Position numbers and translations under genes: made by a program
Shown here: in pieces, positions 5,724 to 11,177 of the stretch
Layout of the letters: each line of letters opens with the position of its first letter
Numbering within the stretch: the first letter of the stretch is position 1
Notes under the pieces: model-generated
Databases searched by the model: none
What the model was told of the DNA's origin: nothing
What the model saw: the letters and a program-made list of their open reading frames with translations, nothing else
Assembly: GCA_013813345.1 (NCBI GenBank)
Contig: JACCRW010000198.1
Location: 1-11,177, forward strand
From: Actinomycetota bacterium
GTDB lineage: Bacteria; Actinomycetota; Thermoleophilia; Gaiellales; Gaiellaceae
Reading direction: 5' to 3'
DNA length: 11,177 nt

Positions 5724-8700
5724 TCACGATTCTGCGAGCTCGACGAACCGGCACAGCGCGTTCGCAAGGCGCATCTGCTCGATCGTCCGCGCGTTCACCT
5801 CCAGAAGTCGTGGCGAGCAGACGAGGTAGGCGAGGCACTGCGCCCGGGAGACGGCCACGTTGAGCCGGTTCCGCGACATCAGGAAGTCGATCCCGCGCGG
5901 CGCGTCCGCCCCGCTCGAAGTCGCCATCGAGAAGAAGACGACCGGCGTCTCCTGGCCCTGGAACTTGTCGACGGTGCCGACCCGAACGCCGGGGAGCTCG
6001 CGGGCCAGCAGCCGCACCTGCATGTTGTAGGGCGCGACGACCATCACGTCGCCCGACAAGAGGCCGCGTGCCTCGATCTCCGCTCGGATCGCCGCTGCTT
6101 CCTCCACCGACGACGTCCGGTTGCCCTCGTGCTCGACCGGGAGCCAGCGGAGCCCCGTCCCGGCGGGACACGGCCGTTCGACCGCAGCCGACTCGAGCCG
6201 GCCCTCGTAGAATGCGGTCGAGACGTAGCGGCAGACGTCCGGGTGCATCCGGAACGAGCGCTCGAGGAAGAGGCCGCGATCCTCAGGAATCGTCCCGTCC
6301 TCGCCGAGCAGGTGCTCGAGAACCGAGACGCCCGAGCCGCCCGGGTGGATCGCCTGCGTCACCTGCGCGAGCTGCACCGGATCGCCGAGCAGGACGAGAG
6401 TCCGCGCGGCGGTGCCGAGCGCGAGCGCGTCGGCGAGCGAGACCTGGCCCGCCTCGTCCACGAACAGGTAGTCGAGCGTCCCGGCGAGCTCCGGCCGACA
6501 GAAGAGCCAGGCCGTGCCCGCGACGAGTCGCACCTCCGGATCGGCGAAGTCGGCCTCCCGCACCGTCTCGATCCAGGCGCCGTCGTAGACGGACTCCGGG
6601 TTGCCGTCCGTGCGCTTCTTGAGCCCGCGATAGCCCTGCGGCGGCGCCGCGGCCTCGACCTCGCGCAGGAGGTTGTGGATCGCCTTGTGGCTCGTCGAGG
6701 AGACGCCGACCCGCTTGCCCCGCGCGAGCAGGTGGGCGATCAACCGTCCACCCGTCCACGTCTTCCCGGAGCCGGGTGGGCCCTGGACGAAGAGGTAGCT
6801 CCGTTCGACCTCGTCCACCAGCCGTTTCGTCTCGTCGAGCGTCTCGCGCTGCACGCGGGCGCCGCCGAGCGGCGGCTCGCGTCGCAGCAGCCGCTCGAGG
6901 TGCGGATAGCGGCCGAGGTCGTTCGCGAGCCGGACGAGCGCCGCTTGCTGGACGTGCGTGGGGAACGCCCCACCCGGGACGAGAGCCCTGGGCAGCGGCA
7001 CCTCGGCGAGCTTCGGCCCGCGCCGAAGCGTCAGCGTCCCGGCCGCGTCGTCGAGCGCGACGATGGTCCCCGCGGACGCGCCCGTGGCCGGGTCGAAGAC
7101 CCCGTCCCCAGGCCCGAGCTTGTGCTGCTGATCCGGGAAGGTGAAGCCGTGATCGACCGACTTCGAGCGCCCGCCGACCGGCTCCGCAGATCCGTCCGGC
7201 TCGATGCACCCGATCGCCTCCGGATCCCCGATGAGCTGCTCCGCCGTCCGTTCCAGCCGCTCGAAGAACACACGCCACGCGGGGCGCGCCTCGCGACGGT
7301 GGTACTCGAGCAGGTAGGCGAGCAGCGCGAGCGCGGGATCGCCGGTCGCGAGCAGCCGCTCGCCGGCCTCGTCCCGCGCGCTGCGTGCGGCCGCCGCATC
7401 CTCGGTTGGCGCGCGGCGCTCGGGCGGCTCGCGCCACGGAATCGCGACCCCGTGCAGCTCCTCTGCCTCGGCCCTTCGCCCGACGAGCCAGTCGCGCAGC
7501 CGCAGCGTCGAGAGGCAGTCCTCCTCGTTGTAGCGCTCGATCGCCTCGAGCAGCGAGTCGTCGCCGGTCTCGAGCCAGCGCTCGTAGTCGACGATCGCGT
7601 CGGCGCCGCCCGCGAGGTCGGCCCCTGCGCTCATGAAGAACTGCCGCACGTTCTTGATCGAGTAGCGCGGGTGCGAGTGGCGGAGCGCCTGGCGCACGAC
7701 CGCGTAGAGATCGACGAAGACCTCCCGGCGAAGCAGCTCGTCGAGCTCCTCCTCGCGCGTCGCGTACTGGGCGGCGAGGCGGCGGAGCGCGGTCAGCTCG
7801 TACGGCGCGTAGTGGTAGACGTGGAGAGCGGGGTCGGCAGCGAGTCGCTCGTGCAGGAGGTCGATCAGCCGCTCGAAAGCGATGCGCTCCTCCTCGAAGC
7901 TGTGCGCCCAGATCGCGGTGAAGCCGCCGCTCGTGTCCATCAGTCCGGTCAGGTACTCGAGCCCGCGTGCGGCGGTGAAGAACGGGTCGCCCTCGAAGTC
8001 GAGGAAGAGGTCGCCGTCGAACGGACGAGGGAGCAGGCCGAGTCCGCGCTCCGCCTCGGGCGCGAGCAGGTCGTAGCGGTGCTCGCCGGTGCGGCGGTGA
8101 CCGAGCTGGAGCGACGCCTGGTGCCGGAGCGACTCGAAGGTCTGCTGGGCGATCCGCTCGATCTCGGTTCCCGCAGGCGCGTCGCCGAGCGCCTCCAGCG
8201 TCTCGATCCCGCCCCCGCCGAGCCGGGCGATCTGGTCGCGGCGGATGAACGCGACCCGGGTGAGGTGGTCGTCCTCGTCCCACTGAGCGTTGCAGCGGGC
8301 GGCGAACGCGCAGATCTGGCAGTGCGAGACCGGCCAGGGATAGGTCTCGGGCTCGCCGGCCAGGAACTCGAGCAGCCGCCCGCGAGCACGGCGGAAGTAG
8401 GCGTCGAAGTCGGCGAGCCGGAAGCTCTCCCGCTCCCGCGTGCCGAGCACGACGTGCAGCCGCTCGGGCCCGCGGCCCTGGATGCGCCCGAGCTCCTGCG
8501 AGTAGAAGCAGAGCTGCAGCACGGCGGCGGGCTTGGCGGTCCGCGCGAGCTTCGTGTCCACGGCCTCGTAGGTGCCGTCGGGCAGGAGCTCGAGGAAATC
8601 GGCGTATCCGCGCCAGCCGTCCGCGGCGAGACAGGCCTGGTAGATGACGTCGTGCTCGGCCCGGCGGATCGCGTCCTCGGTGGCCGCCGCGTTGGCGGCG

Positions 8701-8939
8701 AAGTTCGCGTCGCGCGGGAGTTGGAGCACCGATTTGCCGGCAGCGAGGAGCTCGTGAAGGTACGCCTCCTCGTGCTCGTCGCCCTTGCGCGCGACGAGCT
8801 CCGCCTGCGGGTTGTCGACCTGCGGCGTCGGGATCCGGCCGCGGGCGACGGCGAGCTCGAGGGTCGTGAGGTGCGCGCAGGCGAGATGGCTCATCAGGTC
8901 GGAGGGCGAGAGCCAGAGACGATCGTCGTCGAAGTGCAT
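5724..8939 (-). CDS. TM0106-family RecB/Cas4-like nuclease fused to DEDD exonuclease-like domain and SF1 helicase (Dna2-like layout)
   Basis: This 1071-residue enzyme has three modules. (1) A Cas4/RecB-type PD-(D/E)XK nuclease at 1-225, with H56, D114, D128-x-K130 and the Q142-x3-Y146 motif, plus cysteines 21, 207, 210 and 216 in the one-plus-three arrangement that holds a 4Fe-4S cluster. (2) An RNase H-fold, YprB-like domain at ~308-485 with D314-x-E316 and YNEED (D474), resembling DEDD exonucleases. (3) An SF1 helicase: Walker A GPPGSGKT 720-727, VDEAGQ 827-832, GDPVQL 852-857, LERSFRMHP 892-900, TVDKFQGQE 989-997 and LNVAVSRA 1026-1033. All catalytic motifs are intact. It probably unwinds and cuts DNA ends or flaps, as Dna2 does. 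I chose the ATG at 8937-8939 because LSPSDLMSHLACAHLT is the expected family N-terminus; the frame stays open further upstream but shows no family similarity there. It has no clear ribosome binding site. It lies downstream of restriction-modification genes and a toxin remnant. Confidence 0.92.
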   Translation of the reverse strand: MHFDDDRLWLSPSDLMSHLACAHLTTLELAVARGRIPTPQVDNPQAELVARKGDEHEEAYLHELLAAGKSVLQLPRDANFAANAAATEDAIRRAEHDVIYQACLAADGWRGYADFLELLPDGTYEAVDTKLARTAKPAAVLQLCFYSQELGRIQGRGPERLHVVLGTRERESFRLADFDAYFRRARGRLLEFLAGEPETYPWPVSHCQICAFAARCNAQWDEDDHLTRVAFIRRDQIARLGGGGIETLEALGDAPAGTEIERIAQQTFESLRHQASLQLGHRRTGEHRYDLLAPEAERGLGLLPRPFDGDLFLDFEGDPFFTAARGLEYLTGLMDTSGGFTAIWAHSFEEERIAFERLIDLLHERLAADPALHVYHYAPYELTALRRLAAQYATREEELDELLRREVFVDLYAVVRQALRHSHPRYSIKNVRQFFMSAGADLAGGADAIVDYERWLETGDDSLLEAIERYNEEDCLSTLRLRDWLVGRRAEAEELHGVAIPWREPPERRAPTEDAAAARSARDEAGERLLATGDPALALLAYLLEYHRREARPAWRVFFERLERTAEQLIGDPEAIGCIEPDGSAEPVGGRSKSVDHGFTFPDQQHKLGPGDGVFDPATGASAGTIVALDDAAGTLTLRRGPKLAEVPLPRALVPGGAFPTHVQQAALVRLANDLGRYPHLERLLRREPPLGGARVQRETLDETKRLVDEVERSYLFVQGPPGSGKTWTGGRLIAHLLARGKRVGVSSTSHKAIHNLLREVEAAAPPQGYRGLKKRTDGNPESVYDGAWIETVREADFADPEVRLVAGTAWLFCRPELAGTLDYLFVDEAGQVSLADALALGTAARTLVLLGDPVQLAQVTQAIHPGGSGVSVLEHLLGEDGTIPEDRGLFLERSFRMHPDVCRYVSTAFYEGRLESAAVERPCPAGTGLRWLPVEHEGNRTSSVEEAAAIRAEIEARGLLSGDVMVVAPYNMQVRLLARELPGVRVGTVDKFQGQETPVVFFSMATSSGADAPRGIDFLMSRNRLNVAVSRAQCLAYLVCSPRLLEVNARTIEQMRLANALCRFVELAES

Positions 8940-8950
8940 CCCCGTAGAGT

Positions 8951-8963
8951 CGCCGAAGCGGCG
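8951..8963. other. Short hairpin between PIN remnant and nuclease-helicase
   Basis: CGCCG-AAG-CGGCG is a perfect 5-bp stem with a 3-nt loop, 12 bp upstream of the nuclease-helicase ATG. It has no T-tract in either direction, so it is not a good terminator. It may be a leader structure or chance in GC-rich DNA. Confidence 0.25.
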
Positions 8964-8971
8964 GTCGGTGC

Positions 8972-9127
8972 TTACGCGCGCAGCTCGACGGATCCGGCGG
9001 CGGCGAAGTCGCCGTCGGACGCGAGCGCCTCCCGGATCGGCAGCGAGCGCATCAGCGCGAAGCTCGTCGCGTCGACGAAGGAGTACGCGCGCTCGTGGTG
9101 GCGTCGCAGCCATGCCCACGGATCGTT
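8972..9127 (-). pseudogene. C-terminal remnant of a VapC-type PIN-domain toxin
   Basis: The last 51 codons before the TAA at 8972-8974 read as the end of a PIN-domain ribonuclease: WAWLRRHHERAYSFVDATS followed by FALMRSLPIREALASDGDF. This is the familiar (S/F)xDxTSFxLMRxxxIxxAxxxDxxF pattern of VapC toxins, including a conserved acidic Asp in VDATS. A whole VapC is ~130-140 residues. Upstream in this frame, and in the other two frames, I find no PIN N-terminus with its first Asp and Glu. There is no plausible start codon and no VapB-like partner gene. I infer a gene broken by deletion and/or frameshift, so no active toxin is expected. It ends 32 bp before the nuclease-helicase. Confidence 0.65.
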
Positions 9128-9390
9128 GTCGCGACCTCGAGCGCGCCGCGCGCGACCGCGCGGATGGCCGCCGCCTCGTCGCCCGATGTATAGACGAGGG
9201 TCGCCCACCGATCGGATATTCGTCGGCCCTCGCACCGTTGCCCGCCGACGGCTGCACCCGTCTTCGCATCCGTCTCTGTGACGGTGTCTGCGTCCGTGGC
9301 TGCGACGGGCGGTCGAAGGGACATGTTCTTCGCAACAATTCTGCATCGGACGGTGCGGGGGACCGCGCACTCGCTCGCGGCGACCTCCGT
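9128..9390. other. Gene-free stretch upstream of the PIN remnant
   Basis: These ~260 bp lie between the DUF2325-like gene and the PIN remnant. A 90-codon frame (9052-9324, minus) is open, but its residues match no family I know and its 3' end overlaps the remnant, so I do not call it. The stretch has AT-richer patches (around 9185-9225 and 9320-9345) and small hairpins without T-tracts (for example CCGTC-TCTGT-GACGG at 9270-9284). It probably holds decayed toxin-antitoxin sequence and perhaps a promoter for the nuclease-helicase, but no specific site is clear. Confidence 0.4.
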
Positions 9391-10044
9391 TCAAAGCGCT
9401 TGACGTGGTAACTCGGCGCGGCAGTTGACGCTGCCGGCTCGGCGTCGCACGTGCTCGACGACGGCGGCGACGATCGCCTCCACCCCGCGCCGCGACGCGG
9501 TCACGACCGGCGTCGGCCCCGAGTCCCGCGTGTAGAGATTCGAGACCTTGTGCGCAAGCTCCGACGAGCCGCCGATCACGACGAGGTCGGCCCAGTCGAG
9601 GTCGCGCTGCGCCTCGGGGCGGGTGCGCCGCTCGGTTCCGTCGACGAGCCGGAGCTCGATCCGGTCGCGAAGGGCTCCGAGCTCGCGGCGCACCTCGGGC
9701 GAGCCGCCGACGACGACGAGCCGCCGTATTCCGGCGGCCTCGCACGCCTCCACGAGCTCCGCGAGCGCGCGCTCGTTCCGCGAGCCGCCGCAGCGCATAC
9801 ACGCCGCCGCCGCGACCGTGACGACCTCACGCCTCCCTGCGTCCGTGCGGGCTGCGCACGAGCTGCAGAAGCGGGCGAAGCGAGCGTCGATCGCCGCACG
9901 AGCGCGGTCGAGCTTCGTGTCGGAGAGCCGGCTCTTGCGCGGATTCGTGATCCCTTCGGCCTCGAGCACGGCGCGGAAGCGCTCGACGTCCGCCCCGGTG
10001 AGCCCGAGAGAAGCGAGAAAGTCGGTGATCGTGACGTCACTCAC
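9391..10044 (-). CDS. Zinc-ribbon protein with DUF2325-like Rossmann domain, coupled to hsdM
   Basis: The 217-residue protein has three parts. Residues 1-55 are helical and charged. A C-x2-C...C-x2-C set follows (C60, C63, C82, C85), as in a zinc ribbon. Residues ~105-203 form an alpha/beta unit with RRLVVVGGSPEVR (107-119) and DLVVIGGSSELAHKVS (153-168), ending in a long helix. The VVGG start, the later D-(L/V)-V segment, the SH/AH-K pattern and the final P-V-V-x-(A/S)-R resemble DUF2325, whose function is not known to me. The start is GTG at 10042-10044, overlapping the hsdM stop by 8 bp (GTGAGTGA), which implies translational coupling. In type I systems this position often holds hsdS, but this protein has no target-recognition repeats and is too short. 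A regulatory or accessory role in the same system is inference. Confidence 0.85.
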   Translation of the reverse strand: MSDVTITDFLASLGLTGADVERFRAVLEAEGITNPRKSRLSDTKLDRARAAIDARFARFCSSCAARTDAGRREVVTVAAAACMRCGGSRNERALAELVEACEAAGIRRLVVVGGSPEVRRELGALRDRIELRLVDGTERRTRPEAQRDLDWADLVVIGGSSELAHKVSNLYTRDSGPTPVVTASRRGVEAIVAAVVEHVRRRAGSVNCRAELPRQAL

Positions 10045-11177
10045 GAGCCCTCGGGCCCTCCGTCCGCTCGGGCTGCGTGAGCGAAGCGGCGATCGCCGAA
10101 AACTCGACGAGCGCCGCCTCCAGATCCTCGACGATCTCCTGCGCGATCACCTCGGGCGGCGGCAGGTTCTCCAGGTCTTCCAGCGAGTCGTCGCGGAGCC
10201 AGGTGATGTCCAGGCTGACCTTGTCGCGCGCCAGCAGCTCCTCATAGGAGAAGCGACGAAACCGCTCCGTCTCCGAACGAGCCACGTACGCCGCCACGAA
10301 CTCGTCCAGATGCTCGCGCCGCAGCGGGTTCTGCTTGAGGGTGAAGTGCTTGTTCGTGCGGAAGTCGTAGATCCAGAGCTCGCGCGTCCACGGCGTCTCG
10401 GCCGCCGGCTTGCGGTCGAAGAAGAGCACGTTCGCCTTCACGCCCTGTGCGTAGAAGATCCCGGTCGGCAGCCGCAGGAGCGTGTGCACGTCGCACTCGT
10501 GCAGCAGCTTCCGCCGCACCGTCTCTCCGGCGCCACCCTCGAAGAGCACGTTGTCGGGCACGACCACAGCCGCCCGCCCGCCGACCTTCAGGAGCGAGCG
10601 CACGTGCTGGACGAAGTTGAGCTGCTTGTTCGACGTCGAGGCCCAGAAGTCGTCGCGGAGGACGACGAGATCCTCACGCGTCGCCTCCCCCTCCTCGTTG
10701 ACGTAGCTGATCGACGACTTGCGCCCGAAGGGCGGATTCGTGAGGACCAGGTCGAACCGATCCCTGGGCAGACCCTTCAGTGCGTCGTCGACCTCGATCG
10801 GCGAGCCCGCGTCCTCGGCGCCGATCCCGTGCAGGAGGAGGTTCATCACGCAGAGCCGCGCGGTCGCGTCGACGATCTCCCAGCCGTGCAGCGCGTCGTA
10901 ACGGAGATGCCTGCGCTGATCGGGGTCGAGCATCGCGTTCCGCGCGATCCGGGCGTGCGCCGCGAGGAGGAAGCCGCCCGTGCCGCACGCGGGGTCGCAG
11001 ATCGACATGCCGGGTTCGGGACGCATCACTTCGACGATCGCCTGGATCAGCGGCCGCGGCGTGAAGTACTGGCCGGCGGTCGTTTTCGTGTCACCGGCGC
11101 TCCGCTCCAGCAGCTCCTCATAGGCGTCGCCGTTGACGTCCGCGCCGGCAGCCGACCAGTTCTCCTTGTCGAGGTAG
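10037..11177 (-). CDS. hsdM: Type I restriction-modification DNA methyltransferase subunit (HsdM), N-terminus beyond window
   Basis: HsdM transfers methyl groups from SAM to adenine N6 in the recognition site, working with an HsdS specificity subunit. 379 residues are visible, reading in from the right edge. They include the family segment TTAGQYFTPRPLI, SAM-binding motif I DPACGTGGF (visible residues 61-69) and catalytic motif IV NPPF (147-150). The frame stays open to the window edge, so an apparent internal GTG start at 11029 is not real: conserved HsdM sequence lies upstream of it. Full proteins are ~480-520 residues, so ~100-140 N-terminal residues, the helical HsdM_N domain, are missing. 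The C-terminus (LPPPEVIAQEIVEDLEAALV) is the usual coiled tail that contacts HsdS. No hsdS or hsdR is present in the window; they may lie to the right. The zinc-ribbon/DUF2325-like gene overlaps its stop. Confidence 0.93.
   Translation of the reverse strand, partial: YLDKENWSAAGADVNGDAYEELLERSAGDTKTTAGQYFTPRPLIQAIVEVMRPEPGMSICDPACGTGGFLLAAHARIARNAMLDPDQRRHLRYDALHGWEIVDATARLCVMNLLLHGIGAEDAGSPIEVDDALKGLPRDRFDLVLTNPPFGRKSSISYVNEEGEATREDLVVLRDDFWASTSNKQLNFVQHVRSLLKVGGRAAVVVPDNVLFEGGAGETVRRKLLHECDVHTLLRLPTGIFYAQGVKANVLFFDRKPAAETPWTRELWIYDFRTNKHFTLKQNPLRREHLDEFVAAYVARSETERFRRFSYEELLARDKVSLDITWLRDDSLEDLENLPPPEVIAQEIVEDLEAALVEFSAIAASLTQPERTEGPRARE

Noticed and set aside
5649..9281. A 1210-codon open frame on the plus strand
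   Set aside because: It is antisense to the nuclease-helicase along almost its whole length. The minus-strand gene has every nuclease and helicase motif, while this frame shows none. Long antisense frames are expected at this GC content.
9052..9324. A 90-codon minus-strand frame starting near GAAGAACATG
   Set aside because: It has no recognisable antitoxin or PIN N-terminus, and its 3' part overlaps the PIN remnant in another frame. It may be decayed sequence but cannot be supported as a gene.
8972..9802. The full 276-codon minus-strand frame ending with the PIN remnant
   Set aside because: Its first ~225 codons overlap the DUF2325-like gene out of frame and are shadow-like (Arg/Gly/Ala runs). 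Only the final ~51 codons resemble a protein family.
1..11177. CRISPR arrays, tRNA or rRNA genes, insertion sequences, integrases and attachment sites
   Set aside because: I looked on both strands for regular spaced repeats, cloverleaf-type segments, transposase motifs and terminal inverted repeats and found none. The Cas4-like domain at 5724-8939 belongs to a helicase fusion, not a CRISPR locus.

Overview
The window is very GC-rich DNA with strong third-position GC bias. Protein styles (Arg/Ala/Glu/Asp-rich, few Lys), GTG starts, start codons placed just after a TANNNT box, and the particular C1-peptidase and TM0106-type families suggest a high-GC actinobacterium, possibly of the Thermoleophilia/Solirubrobacterales/Gaiellales type. 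The phylum-level guess is inference; no rRNA or tRNA is present to anchor it.

Layout, left to right. (1) 1-3244, minus strand: an intracellular papain-like C1 peptidase, an O-methyltransferase whose GTG start overlaps the peptidase stop (GTGA), then, 51 bp on, mutS2, whose C-terminus runs off the left edge. mutS2 seems to have its own leaderless promoter in that gap. (2) 3245-3392: a compact divergent promoter region. A plus-strand -10 and a minus-strand -35 lie either side of a perfect 6-bp inverted repeat. (3) 3393-4409, plus strand: a three-span membrane protein with an exported HEAWH (HExxH) domain. This is the only gene I accept on the plus strand. (4) 4406-5317, minus strand: a secreted double-peptidoglycan-binding M23 endopeptidase. 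It converges on the previous gene so that both stop codons share a CTAG. (5) 5392-5616, minus strand: a 74-residue protein resembling small helical actinobacterial proteins of the DUF3072 kind. (6) 5724-8939, minus strand: a 1071-residue nuclease-helicase carrying a Cas4/RecB-like nuclease with four cluster cysteines, a DEDD-type RNase H-fold nuclease and an SF1 helicase (TM0106-family architecture). (7) 8972-9390: a broken VapC/PIN remnant and gene-free sequence. (8) 9391-11177, minus strand: a type I restriction-modification methyltransferase (HsdM, N-terminus off the right edge), followed with an 8-bp overlap by a zinc-ribbon/DUF2325-like protein in the position where hsdS is often found.

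The left half is housekeeping and cell-envelope functions (recombination control, peptidases, wall hydrolase). The right half (about 5.4-11.2 kb) looks like accessory DNA: a modification enzyme, an unexplained coupled partner, a toxin remnant and a Dna2-like nuclease-helicase, all on one strand. The best candidates for something undescribed are the HsdM plus zinc-ribbon/DUF2325-like pair, and the divergent membrane metalloprotease-like/C1 peptidase pair sharing one control region. All assignments come from reading motifs by eye; no database search was run.
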